A stretch of 64,000 nucleotides of DNA from Cliona cf. orientalis (lineage: Eukaryota; Porifera; Demospongiae; Clionaida; Clionaidae), in NCBI GenBank assembly GCA_963930775.1, contig OZ005691.1:9855000-9918999 (forward strand). The letters are read 5' to 3'. The position numbers and the translations under genes were made by a program. The notes under the pieces were generated by a model. It was given only the letters and a program-made list of their open reading frames with translations, made no database searches and was not told the DNA's origin. Within the stretch, counting starts at the first letter, position 1. Every line of letters starts with the position of its first letter. Below are positions 13,001 through 23,262 of the stretch, in pieces.

Positions 13001-15525
13001 GATGATAGTCAGAAGGAGATTGATGAATATGTTCTACCAATAATTGCCAAAGAAGGTTACAGTTGTGTTGCAAAGAGCTCACTCTGTGCCTTTTATTTGC
13101 CTAAAGGCTACATGGGAACAGTTTATGTTGAAAATGTGACACTAGACCCAAAGCCACGAGCAAATGAAGTTGTGATAGCCCCTGTTGTACGTGTCACTTC
13201 TCACAGGCTCACTATCAGTGAAAAGAAACCAGCCATTATTGAATTGATGAAAATAGTTGACGTTTCCGATACAAGCCAAAATGAGTTAGTTCCACTATTA
13301 AGTAATTCTGTCCCATCAAAAAACCTGCAGTGGAAGGAATTGGATACTAATAGTCACTGTGAAGTACTTAATGATCGTATAAGATTTCAGGTGACACAGC
13401 TTGGTTTCTTCACAGCTCTTACTCGATATAAACCTCCAAGTGGGAGTGTAAGCCTTTTACCCAATGACAAACATCCAGTTGAACTTACCATCCCTGAAGT
13501 TCCAGGGTTCAAAGTGCAGATTCCATCCACTAGTGTACAGTCTGAAACTTTGATTAAAGCAACGCTCCATTATGATGATCCGGTTCTGTGCACAGATGGC
13601 AAAGATTACTGCTTAGCAACTGCTTGTGTTACTATCGAGCCACGTAATTTGAGGCTTACTGAGACAATGACAATTCCTGTTACTTTAACGATTCCAGACT
13701 ATAATGAAATAAGGAAAAAATATCCTAATGCCAAACCACAGTTCTTGTGTGGGACTGTGCACACTCAAAGCAAAGAATCTACAACACTTGACTGGGAGGT
13801 TGTTTCAGAAGAAGATTTTATTATCAGCAAAAATGATGATAATCACTTTGCAGCTACAATACAGTCAACAAGCTTTGGTCCACTCAAAGGTATATGGAGG
13901 GGAGTTAGTGGTGACTATCGAGATCTTGGTCCCAAGCATGAATATCGAAAGTCTATCACTGAAACTAAAATTAAGAGTATCTCTGCGAGATGCCAAGTAT
14001 TTATGTCACCCATAACAAAGATGGAATCTTCAGTCTCTTTCAATGTTGCTGTTCTTGTCTACCCCTTCCAAGCATCCAAAGTTTACAAAACTCTTGAGAA
14101 TTACGAGTGTAGTTTATGTGACAGTGGGCCGGTGCCATATGAGTTCAAGGGTAGTGACCTGCTCTATACACTGGAAATTAGGAAGCTCTTGTTTCCTGAG
14201 TCTAAACAAAATGCCAGAAATCTGTCTTACTCAGAGACTGCTTCACTATCTGGGGATTTCTGTTCACGAGCAGAATTTGAAATTGAATTCGATGCAAGTG
14301 CAAAACTGAAGGGAGGCATGGCACTGGCCAATCTCTTCATCAAGCACAGTGCTGACAAGCCACATAAATTTAGTCTGATATTAGTAAGTCATACATGCAT
14401 GTACATAGCTATATATCTGACTAGTCACTTTTAATGATATTTTCTGTTTAGCCCCAAAATCTAGTTTTACAAGATGAACATTATCATAAAGAACCAACTT
14501 TAGAAGGTAACAATAAGTCATTGTGCAAATAGCTAGTATAGCAAAAAAAAAAAGTAACCTCTCAGTGTGGCACGTACTTTTGATAACCCATATTTCACTG
14601 TGTTCATTGAATGTTGTGGAATGCTACAGGTCCTGGACTCGATTCAAGGATGAAATTGTCAGAGTTTTGTCAGGATGCAAGTCGTGGAGGTATGATAATT
14701 GAGCTTAATTTCGAACCTCATGATACAGGACTCTTCCCTTTAGATGGGCGTGTGGTACTCAATGAAATTTTTGAAGTGTATCTCAAGAACTATCTTGAAT
14801 CGAAGGGTCTAGACCTTGATGAGAATAGTCTAGAAGAAGATAGCATGGATGAAGCCTTCTCTGATGCCAAATATGATTTTAGTGAGGTGACAGTTTGCTT
14901 TGATCCACGAAAACACTTCAAACCAATTGAACGTCATGAAAAATTTTGCTGCACGTCAGTGGTCCACACCAATCGTGGAGATAAAGAGTGCATAAAACAT
15001 CATACTACAACAATTGAGAAAACTGAAGGACTGGAGTACTGCGATGCCAAAGTTTGGACGTGGTCAACTTCTGGAGGACTAAGTGCTAAGTATCAAGGAG
15101 TTGGGGCATCAGTCTCCATAGGCTACACTAAAAGCCAATCCCAGACCTTGAAAAAGAATGATATTTCAGTGTGTAGACAAGACTTCCCACATGAAGTTGA
15201 AATACCAAAGAAGTCTTCAAGAAAGGTGGAAATGAAGCAGCGATATTCTTGTTACGAGTGTAAAGTTGAGAACGCCATAATAAAATTTCCAAAGGGGGCA
15301 CAAATTCGGTGTACAGTGATTGACAAACAATCAAGAACATTCTGTCCATGGTCATGGTGTGATTGGCTGTCAAAATCAAAGCAGCGATTTGATCTTGGAG
15401 AGATCTTCAAAGGAAGTCTGGAAGAGAGCCCCCATGACAACAAATTTATTGCTAAGGTCAACGGAAAGTATAAGTGGGTTGAAACGGATATCTTTAGTGA
15501 TATCAAGGATCCTGTAAAACTGTAA
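8280..15525 (+). CDS. Large Death-like/Ig/ZU5-ZU5-UPA protein, copy 1
   Basis: Thirteen exons were rebuilt: 8280-8546, 8611-8904, 9050-9373, 9432-9671, 9791-10078, 10819-11091, 11188-11457, 11525-11833, 12269-12520, 12632-12931, 12999-14383, 14452-14506, 14630-15525. All junctions are GT-AG and in frame, giving about 1,717 codons; the start-codon exon is missing. Order: four Death-like modules, Ig, four Death-like modules, Ig, two ZU5, UPA, short linker, novel C-terminal domain. No signal peptide or membrane segment is seen in this part, so a cytosolic scaffold is likely. Death plus Ig recalls MALT1; ZU5-ZU5-UPA recalls PIDD1. Inferred role: multivalent signalling scaffold in innate immunity or cell death. 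No caspase, NACHT or kinase domain is seen. A nearly identical copy follows at 25225-33319. Confidence 0.85.
10079..10818 (+). other. Intron between the two module blocks
   Basis: A 740-base phase-1 intron. Its 3' end (10739-10818) is similar to the intron preceding the first exon of copy 2 (about 25148-25224), suggesting old duplication of whole exon-intron units. No other feature is seen. Confidence 0.6.
10819..12931 (+). other. Module block 2: four Death-like exons and one Ig exon
   Basis: Exons of 273, 270, 309, 252 and 300 bases, again all phase 1-1. Each exon pairs with its counterpart in block 1: 10819-11091 with 8280-8546 (shared ENVLKVIRSIDDISKKW), 11188-11457 with 8611-8904, 11525-11833 with 9050-9373 (DSxLTTENVSA), 12269-12520 with 9432-9671, and the Ig exon 12632-12931 with 9791-10078. 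The block therefore arose by an older five-exon internal duplication. The Ig exon shows LSYHWIKDG and GVYKCVVSNAAG. Confidence 0.75.
12999..14383 (+). other. ZU5-ZU5-UPA region
   Basis: One 1,385-base exon. The first ZU5 shows the typical strand IAPVVRVTSHRLTISEKKPA and ends at RIRFQVTQLGFFTALTR. The second begins near VELTIPEVPGFKVQIPS, contains LTETMTIPVTLTIPDY, and ends at STSFGPLKGIWRG. The UPA-like part runs from about SARCQVFMSP to HKFSLIL. The order matches PIDD1. In PIDD1 each ZU5 self-cleaves at an HFS motif. Here the aligned positions read LGF and SFG, without the serine nucleophile, so self-cleavage is not expected. Boundaries are by eye. Confidence 0.65.
14452..15525 (+). other. 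Unrecognised C-terminal domain with pore-former-like strand pattern
   Basis: Exons 14452-14506 and 14630-15525 encode about 316 residues. No family is recognised with confidence. An acidic stretch (LDLDENSLEEDSMDE) is followed by several cysteines. Then comes a Ser/Thr/Gly-rich segment with alternating polarity, including WTWSTSGG and GVGASVSIGYTKSQSQ, followed by VEIPKKSSRKVEM and a strand-rich tail. In aerolysin/ETX-MTX2-type proteins an alternating Ser/Thr-rich hairpin followed by a VPP-like strand is usual, so this is a candidate member of that fold. It could equally be an unrelated beta-rich domain. Confidence 0.3.
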
Positions 15526-16229
15526 TGTGTGCCATACTAAACTAAATGCATTTTTAGAGTTTGCTTTTGCTAGAATTTGCTGATATTATGTACTTGAATG
15601 TGTGACATATAATATTCTTAGTGTATATTATAAAACTATTATAATATTATTATGATTTAGCATGCACAATTGTCTATATAGTATTAACTTATAGTTGCTC
15701 AGCACTTCGTAAAAGCATCATTTCAAACTAGCTAGAATTTCCAGTGGTGGGCAAACGGGAGCCAATGAGCCAATTGTGGCTCCCTCCAGGATTTCTTGTG
15801 GCTCTTGATTAAGCTCTGACAATTTCTAGTACTATTAGGAGCAACCAGTACAATTAACGGTGGAGGTCGTGCCTGGCACTACCTCATGACTGAATAATTA
15901 GTCTGGGAGATCTAGTCAAGTTCTGGTCCACTCTTATAATAATAGAAGGGGTATCCTGATCGAGTTGAGTAGTGTTTCATTTGATCATAATGCTACATGT
16001 GAGAGGATGTTCTCTGTAAGCAATAACAAGATCAGAAGTGGTGGGTGTCAGTGTTGTGCATATGTACGTGTATGGCCATTGGCTCTACTGTAGAGTGTTC
16101 CTTTGCAGCTTTGGCTCTAAGTTTCAGCTTACTCGCCCACCCCTGATTTCACTTACCCATGCATTAGTTTTTCATTGTTTAAAGTCCTCATATAGGCTTA
16201 GATTGAGCATTAAATTACATCATACACCA
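15526..16229. other. 3' flank of the Death/Ig/ZU5 gene
   Basis: The start is the likely 3' UTR. No further coding exon is seen. The stretch is conserved in copy 2 (33320-34021) with small indels. Confidence 0.5.
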
Positions 16230-16244
16230 TCATTGGCTCCGAAA

Positions 16245-17003
16245 CGGGAGAGTAGGGAGGAAGGATTACTCTTCCCTGGACACAAAACAGTGTCATAATT
16301 TCTGGCCTGCAACCAGGAGCTGAGTATGACATCACTGTTAAACACATCAACTACTGCTAGGTCATCAGGTACTAGTATAAGCCATAATAGTAGCTATACT
16401 ACGATATTATTATTATTATTTTGTGAATCACCATTTCCAGTGCCTGTGGGTCCTTATGTAACCTCACCTTCCTCAAAATGTGACGATAACGCAGGAGCCA
16501 TCATAGGTGGAGCGGTGGCAGTGGTAGTCATCATTGCAGGAACTATAATCACAGCCATTATAGTATGCTATAATCGCTTTAACAAAAGAGATTAATTCAA
16601 ACCAAAAGATGACACTCAAAGGTAAGTAACATCATCATGGGGACAAACCACACGCGTAAATTCGACCTTTGTGAACCTCTAGGTTACCGTCACGTTATGA
16701 TCAACCAGGAATAATGTTGAGTGATATGTTACCCACAAGTAAGGATAGAGAACTGCTGATCATGACTATGAGCCGCTGGAAAAGTACAACTAACACAATG
16801 ATTATGGAGATAATTTTATTCAGACTCCACCTGATTCTTCAAAGCTGGAACCTGACAAGCTGTCATCAGCCAATGATTATGAATCAACCCTGTGTCCTGC
16901 TTATGCCTCTGTGGCTACCACCAGTATCCATGGCAACAATGAACTAGAAACATCTCTGTTGCATCTACCTCAATGCCAGGTCATCAGAAGGACAATGAAG
17001 TGA
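16245..17003 (+). pseudogene. Relic of an FN3/transmembrane receptor, copy 1
   Basis: Three coding relics lie in order. Around 16275-16350 an FN3 end reads ISGLQPGAEYDITV, then hits a stop; the Thr/Ser-rich continuation (NTSTTARSSG) is in another frame. At 16441-16594 a phase-1 exon encodes a short ectodomain and a membrane helix (AIIGGAVAVVVIIAGTIIT) followed by YNRFNKRD and a stop. At about 16757-17003 a cytoplasmic-tail-like stretch has several tyrosines (DYEPLEKYN, NDYESTL, AYASV) but an in-frame TAA. The same breaks are present in copy 2, so decay predates the duplication. It might once have been the 3' end of a single-pass receptor. Confidence 0.6.
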
Positions 17004-18229
17004 GTAACAGCTGCATGTGCATTAACACCTATTATACTCTTAACTATTATTGTACATCCATCAATAGAGTGCATAATATAGAGTATACGTATTATCCTTT
17101 CACTGTTTAATATTAAATTGATGATGAATCAATTATTGTTGTTCTAGTGTTTTGTATCTTCAACTTTAATTGAGTTAGTACGCAAGTAGTAGAACATTCA
17201 ATTAGCACAATGTCATGCATTCTTTATGCTGCATGGTGCCATTGACTTGCCTTGTGCATCTAATTAACACTACACGCTAAATCTACACTCAGGAAAAATA
17301 TGGCTGAACTGATAGTACAGATTTTAAAGAGTAGCAGCCTAAATCTGTCTCAATCCTGTGTTTTCACACGATAATTTTTAAGATTTCTGCCGGTATGTGC
17401 ATACTTTTAGCTATTATTGTAAGCAGGAAAAGTTTTTAATATAATGCACTGTAGACTGCCTAATTTCATTATTCGGTAGCCTTACAGGGCAAGTATTGCT
17501 TGCTTCTAAACAGCCTGAAAGGCACCTAGTTTTTTGTCCTGCAACAAGACAAATATAATCAAGCTTGTTTGCTTAATTGCCCCACAAATCTCCATCTCAG
17601 TATCATAGTAGCCTCATAGTGTTCATGCATTGCTTTTACAATGCTCAAAATGAAAGTATTCATAAATGTTGTGTAAATATCAACAGATGTCCATTCAAGA
17701 TCTGTAGATCAAGCTCAATTTTTATATACAGGGAATCAATTCCATATATGGAGAATCATGTACAGGTATTATAACATACTTACAATGACTAAAGCATGCT
17801 CCAACTGTTTTTATTGACTATAATATTATCGTCAAAACTGCATAGAACATTGTAGAGATCAGATTTGTTGCTTTTGGATTCTGATACGGTAGCTACCAAT
17901 GAAGTGCACGCACACCAAGGCATCACACTTGGCATAGGAATACTCATGGCTAACCAAATTGTATCCTACCTATGACTTAGATCTGAGAAAGTGCTACCAA
18001 CAAAATGTTATTGTACCGTGGCTAGGGCAATAATATTAATTGCCCTGCGGTCGATAATTATTCCGAGGCTTGTATATGTATGATAGACCAGGAGAGTAAC
18101 GAAGTCAATGCACCTTAGGCTTCCCCTCGCACATTAATTTATATTCCATACTAGCTACCCCACATTAACTATAACATCATTTTCTTAACACTCAAGTCAG
18201 CAACTCTCCAAACATAAGACACAATTTAA
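17004..18229. other. Intergenic, nothing recognised
   Basis: No supported exon. It is conserved in copy 2 at 34802-36020 with few differences. Short ORFs here lack codon-like composition. Confidence 0.5.
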
Positions 18230-18585
18230 CATAGGCGGCGGAACGAAGTTCTATTTGGGGGGGCATATAATCATTCATTGCGCGCGAAGCGCCACGAAAT
18301 TTTTGGACCACGCCCACTTAATTGAAGTTTAAAGGTCACTCGTGGATTGTGATGGTGCTATTGCTGTCTAGAAGAAAGAAACGATGGAAAATTGGCACAA
18401 TGATCGACTTTTGAGGCTATTCTAGGCAGCTTTTGACTGTATCTTGGTGTATCTATCATGAAAAGAGATAAGTCTGGCTGATTTGTGACGTCATTAGGCC
18501 CTGGATTTTGGGGGGGCAATGCCCCCCCTTCTCTGAAAGTGGGGGGGCAACTGCCCCCCCTGCCCCCCCGGTTCCGCCGCCTATG
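18230..18585. mobile_element. 356-bp GC-rich MITE present only in copy 1
   Basis: Ends are CATAGGCGGCGGAAC and its inverted complement GTTCCGCCGCCTATG. Copy 2 of the large duplication has an empty site (about 36020: GACACAAATAAAACC), so this is an insertion. Flanks ACAATTTAA and ACAAATAAA look like an imperfect 8-9 bp target duplication, as in hAT-type elements. Runs of G and C near the right end generate spurious Gly/Pro ORFs. Confidence 0.75.
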
Positions 18586-18964
18586 ACAAATAAAACTATT
18601 ATAAGTCATACTAATGTAAATTTCATGATTGCTAATGCAAGTATGCATGAACACCATTCACTTGTTAACAGTGACTGTGATAATAACTGTCTTGCCAAAT
18701 GTTGGAAACTATCGTCAAAAAGAGACTAAGAAAGCTAATAAAATTTACGTTTGTAGGTAAGGTAACTACAGATCTAAGTCCAAATAAACAGTGTAATTAT
18801 ATTGGCCAATTGCAGGTGTAATAAACTACTAGCTAGTCAGCTTTGACTTATGCATCAAGATCATCATAATCAGGAGTAGGTGATCTCATCAGATTTCGTC
18901 GATGAAATATTTCCTCTACCACACTTTGATCGTAAGGTCTGTCATCTCTCTCTCTATACTTGTA

Positions 18965-20722
18965 TCACTTGACAACAGTGGAAAACACAATGAAGCCAAA
19001 CAGAGCGACCACAATTGTGAACAAAAAGTAGGCAAAGCAACAGTTCGTGACAGGAGGGTGATCTTTTATGCTACCTTTAGACCAAATGCTATCAGAAGAA
19101 ATGGGAACAAGGGCAATGGAGCTGATCAACTGAAAGAAACCATTAATGGCAAAGAAGACTCCAATGAGAAGACCTTTCATAGAGTGAGGGCTTTGAGCTG
19201 AGATGAACTCAAGAATTGTAGCCATGATAATTGGTGGACCCATCGCAAGAAATGTGTTTGGAATGATGAGTACTCCCCAAGGCATCTTAAGAATAGGGTA
19301 TTTTAATGCATGAATTTTGTTTGCTCTTGTGTATGCGAACATACAGTGGCTACCAGTTCCTAGATCATCCACTGAGTGAAGATGACCTGCTAGGTCAATG
19401 GCCAACATAGATACAGTACCAAGGACATAAAAAAGTAAGCCAACATATAAGCGGGCAATTATTGATATTCTGTAGCTACGCAGTACTACAAAAGTGTAAA
19501 TAGGCAAGAAGATGGATGCAAGTGTGTATCTCAGAGCACTACTTTCAAAGATAGCCCAAACTTTACAGCGGTTGATAAAGTCTTCTCTGTAACCAGTGTG
19601 TAGCCCAAATATTTTAAATCCAATGTATGAGGTGGGAATCTCCATCACAAAAATTGCACCAAGGCTGAGAAGCAATGTCAAGATTCTTAAAAACGTCTTA
19701 ACATCTTCAACTTGTTCAGTTGTAAAAGGTCCTCCATATCTTGACTTAGCAAAGTCTATTCTAGAGGGTTTTTCATCATCACTGTAAGTGAAGGCACTAC
19801 GTTGAAGTGGGTACTTGTGCCTTCTGGCAAAGTTGAGCACCTTAAGCACATTTCCATATGGATTATGATAGCCAGGTTCAGTGTAAAACCACTGCCACTT
19901 ACAGCAAGTTAGGATTAAAAGAAATGGAATACTAACGATTATTAGAATCGGTAGAATATTCCAAGCAATTCTAACCTTGAAGTTTAATGCTGTACACTCA
20001 GCAGGTGCTCCACCAATGCTCACAAGGGTTGTTCCCAATACATCAGCCCATATTGCCAAGTGAATAAAGATGCTCAGTGTTTTACTTGAGGCATCCATAA
20101 GTTGATCTAATCCCAACTGAATAAAATTTGCCTGGAAAGCTACAATACCAATTGCTGCCAGACAGAACGTACCAATGCCAATGAAATAGAAAGGAGCAAC
20201 TTCTTTGAAGGAGAAGTCTTCAAGGAGGCGATTTGAATGACCAAGTCTTGTACCGATCCCAACAAGAACAACAATTATGGAGGAAAAAGAGAATGCAAGA
20301 AAGCCAAGACCAATCATGACCATCTTAAATCGTCCACAGTAAATATCTGCTAGAAAACCACCCAGAGGATAAAACATAGCCATCACTGCAAGTATAGCGT
20401 AGAAAAACGCTAACGGAGATGATACAGAATTGGCAAAGTGGGTACTCCCATTACTACTAATAGGTACATAATTTTCAACAAATTCCCCAATTAGGAATTG
20501 CTGCAAAGCAAGCAACTCACCAACAATCATTGTCCACACCAGAATCAGTACAACAGCTTTGTGCTGTAGACAAACTTGTCTACAACAGAATCTGATATCA
20601 CCGCAATATTTGCGAAGAGGAACATTAGAATTTGCGCCACTTTTACGTAACGTTGAAAGCAATGGTTGAGTCTCAAGATCCATCATCATTACTACAATAA
20701 TAGTACCTGCAACTATCGACAA
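18965..20722 (-). CDS. SLC15/POT-type transporter, copy 1, truncated by a nonsense mutation
   Basis: Single-exon ORF of 585 codons with about 12 hydrophobic segments. POT-family features include YPLGGFLADIYCGRF in the early helices and EFISAQSPHSMKGLLIGVFF late in the protein. Known role of the family: proton-coupled uptake of di/tripeptides or related solutes across a membrane. Compared with copy 2 (36291-38159) a CGA arginine codon has become TGA at 18965-18967. This removes about 39 residues (the former end is TAA at 18848-18850), mostly cytosolic tail after the last helix. The lost tail is still readable downstream. The true start may be a Met about 12 codons into the ORF. Function may survive the truncation. 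Confidence 0.85.
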   Translation of the reverse strand: MSIVAGTIIVVMMMDLETQPLLSTLRKSGANSNVPLRKYCGDIRFCCRQVCLQHKAVVLILVWTMIVGELLALQQFLIGEFVENYVPISSNGSTHFANSVSSPLAFFYAILAVMAMFYPLGGFLADIYCGRFKMVMIGLGFLAFSFSSIIVVLVGIGTRLGHSNRLLEDFSFKEVAPFYFIGIGTFCLAAIGIVAFQANFIQLGLDQLMDASSKTLSIFIHLAIWADVLGTTLVSIGGAPAECTALNFKVRIAWNILPILIIVSIPFLLILTCCKWQWFYTEPGYHNPYGNVLKVLNFARRHKYPLQRSAFTYSDDEKPSRIDFAKSRYGGPFTTEQVEDVKTFLRILTLLLSLGAIFVMEIPTSYIGFKIFGLHTGYREDFINRCKVWAIFESSALRYTLASIFLPIYTFVVLRSYRISIIARLYVGLLFYVLGTVSMLAIDLAGHLHSVDDLGTGSHCMFAYTRANKIHALKYPILKMPWGVLIIPNTFLAMGPPIIMATILEFISAQSPHSMKGLLIGVFFAINGFFQLISSIALVPISSDSIWSKGSIKDHPPVTNCCFAYFLFTIVVALFGFIVFSTVVK

Positions 20723-22179
20723 TCTTCAAAACGTAACTGATAACAATATAGCTAGCTCCTTGAACATGACATCTGTTATTGTGGGCAAAAGAATGAATCT
20801 TCAATGGTACTGTGAAGTACTACATTGTTGATTCATCCGGAGTGTTAAAAAACATTAACTTCACAAAACCAGCGTGGAAAGCGTGATTAGAAGCCATGCA
20901 CATCAAAGGCACCATGTGTGATTTAATATGTACACAATCCCTGCAAACAAGGAAACTGACAATGGTATCCATGTGTAGCTAATACTTATCATGCACAAAG
21001 CATTGTGATTACTGCACATGATGATCATGAACAGTAACACTGTCTGAGGGATAAACCTCATAGTTTATCGTTGAAGACCCTTAAACTAAGAGGTGTACCT
21101 AGTGATAGGCCAGATGTGTTGGTGGTAAAGAAGGCTAGCTGAAACAGGGAGATTAAAGAGACATAGCTATGCACTCATTGCAAGATTCATCTGAAAGCAG
21201 ACCACTTAGACCTTGAAAGTTCAGTAACTAAGATGAACCATGTAGCTGAGGAATCATATTATGAGTAATGCTTCCTTAAGACCTAGATCTGTTATTGTGC
21301 AGGAAATGCAACTAGAGTAGGGAAAGGTATTTCCAGATGGAGGTAGTTAGTGGACACCTCACACATGGACGATTGTGCCTTCACCATTCACCATGAGGTA
21401 GGGGCCATATGAATACCTATCTCTCACTTTCAGGAGGATGCATCCACACAGAAGCTGCACAGCATCCCTCTATTTAGTTTTACCAAACGCCATTCTTTGA
21501 TGGCGGCTAAGACTCTGTGTGAAACCAAAACATTGTTTGGAATGTTTGTATTAGAACTAGAGCTCTATAGAGCACATACCCCGCGCGCTGCAGCGTTGAT
21601 GTCAGAGCATATATCTGTGGTCAGAGAGCTCGCAGCCTGTTGACGACCTTTACCGACACATTGTGTCGGGTTGTGCGCATGAGCAGAGAGCACATGGTGG
21701 GTAGTGTACATATAGGCGTGGCCAACAAAACGCAGTATTTGCAACGCTCGTGGGCCTTGCCAAACGATTCGAAGCATACTGAAGCCAGTTTTTCGGCGAT
21801 ATTTACGGATACGTTGCATTTATGAGTCGCTCAGATGCCTAGATCTCCAGATCTGGCGATTCTTGTGCTAACGACAGACAGACAGACGACAGACAGACGA
21901 CAGACGACAGACAAAACCGATCACATTACCCCTTGCGCATGCGCGCGGGGTAATAATTACATGGGAAATTTGGACTTTCCTAAATTTTAACTAAGTGTAA
22001 TAATATGCCAGATTGGAAACCATTTCCAGATGATGTGTTCATATTCCTTTTCATAATTTTTAGATGGATCATCAAAATTAATTTAAAGGCAGGATGCAAG
22101 AATGATACTATCCAGGATGCATTTGATACCATTTACAGGACATTGTCATAATTATTATCAGCTGCAATATTTTATGCAG
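20723..22179. other. Intergenic with one mobile element
   Basis: The 5' flank of the transporter gene on the minus strand and upstream of the dsRNA-binding exon on the plus strand. Apart from the element at 21557-21951 no feature is recognised. Confidence 0.5.
21557..21951. mobile_element. 395-bp non-autonomous element, family of 25616-26182
   Basis: Begins CTAGAGCTCTATAGAGCACA and ends with GCGCATGCGCGCGGGGT. The sub-terminal TACCCCGCGCGC is inverted at the right end. The empty site is seen in copy 2 (near 38970), so it inserted after the duplication. The flanks suggest a 2-3 bp A/T target duplication. Internally it has a TTGACGACCTTTACC motif at 21640-21654 and a short GACAGACA tandem run near 21880. 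No coding capacity. Confidence 0.75.
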
Positions 22180-22655
22180 TCTTGTCCAACAAAGGTCAAA
22201 TAATAATAACAATCCACCATATCCACCTACGAATACTACCGCTCCCTCAACAACTCAAATTCAATCTAAACCTGTAAAAGAAGAAATTCAGCCGTCACCA
22301 CAACCCCAGTCGCCAGCTTCTTCCAGAGCTAAAGCCATGGCCATCAACTACAAGCAGATGCTCAACATACACTGCCAGAGGAACCACATCACACACATCT
22401 ATGACTGTGTGGCTTCTGAAGATGCTGTGGGCTACGTCGCCACGGTGAAGGTGTCTGGTCAAGTCTTTACGTCAAAGAATCACGGAACAAAGAGGGCCGC
22501 AGAGACTGACGCTGCTGGAGAAGCTGTGAAGGCTCTAGGGTTGGTGGGGCCGCAGGGAGAGTATCAGCCACAGCAAGGACAGGGGAAGACGGGGTCCGGA
22601 TATTACGGCAGCGGCGGTGGTCATACACAGCCATCTTCAGTCTCTCAACCTCAGG
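22180..22655 (+). CDS. Double-stranded RNA-binding domain exon, copy 1 (partial gene)
   Basis: The exon opens after TTTTATGCAG and ends at a phase-1 donor CAGG|GTAAGT. It encodes an Asn/Pro/Gln-rich lead, then a DSRM domain from about NYKQMLNIHCQ to AAETDAAGEAVKALGL. The final helix motif KxxAE is seen as KRAAETDAAGEA. A Gly/Gln-rich tail follows (YYGSGGG). The DSRM domain binds double-stranded RNA. Neighbouring exons were not found in either copy, so the full protein (for example an ILF3- or ADAR-like one) cannot be named, and the exon may be a fragment. Confidence 0.7.
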
Positions 22656-22777
22656 GTAAGTAGTGATGTTGATGTGGATGCTTACTGCTGCTATTGGTTA
22701 GGCACAAGTAGTTAATCAAATACAACGTATGATCCAATCTAATGTAAGAAATTAGCGTTTTAAAAATTCTCATAATT

Positions 22778-23165
22778 GCCTACATTACCTACATTACCCT
22801 ATAGTTGTAACAAATACTGTGATCCGATTGGTCACTCGAGGCCCGAGGCTGTAGCATCCCGAGCAAAGCAACGTAAAATAGTGGACCTCCAACTGACCAA
22901 TCAGATTCCTGACCTACATTACCCTACAATACCTTACAATACCTTACAATACCTACAATACCTACATTACCCTATGATTATTGTAACAAATACTGTCAGT
23001 GATCCGATTGGTCACTCAGAGGCCTGAGGCTGTAAAATAGTGGACCTCCAACTGACCAATCAGATTCCTGACCTACATTACCCTACAATACCTTACAATA
23101 CCTTAAAATACCATACAATACCTTATAATACCTACAATACCTACATTACCCTATATAGCTAGTTG
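22778..23165. repeat. ~190-bp tandem repeat with inverted CCAAT-type motifs, copy 1
   Basis: Two full units and a partial one. Each has GATCCGATTGGTCA and, about 80 bases on, the near-complement TGACCAATCAGATT, followed by short TACAATACCT runs. Copy 2 has one unit fewer (39790-40020). Units could fold into hairpins. The CCAAT core may be chance. Confidence 0.7.
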
Positions 23166-23262
23166 TATTAATACTGTGATCCGATTGGTCAGTTCGTGCT
23201 GCTGCAGCTGGCACGCTGTACTACATACATAATTTTGACAAGTGAAAAAAAAAAAAATAGTC

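Noticed and set aside
12756-13082. 108-aa minus-strand ORF, present again at 30556-30882
   Set aside because: Antisense shadow of the second Ig exon and start of the ZU5 exon.
15526-16600. Membrane exon at 16441 as the true C-terminus of the Death/Ig/ZU5 protein
   Set aside because: The last scaffold exon ends in a stop and the intervening FN3 relic is frameshifted. Kept only as an isoform possibility to test.
18358-18657. Gly/Arg/Pro-rich ORFs on both strands
   Set aside because: Created by G and C runs at the end of the MITE that is absent from copy 2.
18902-19201. 99-aa plus-strand ORF, repeated at 36339-36638
   Set aside because: Antisense shadow of the transporter gene.
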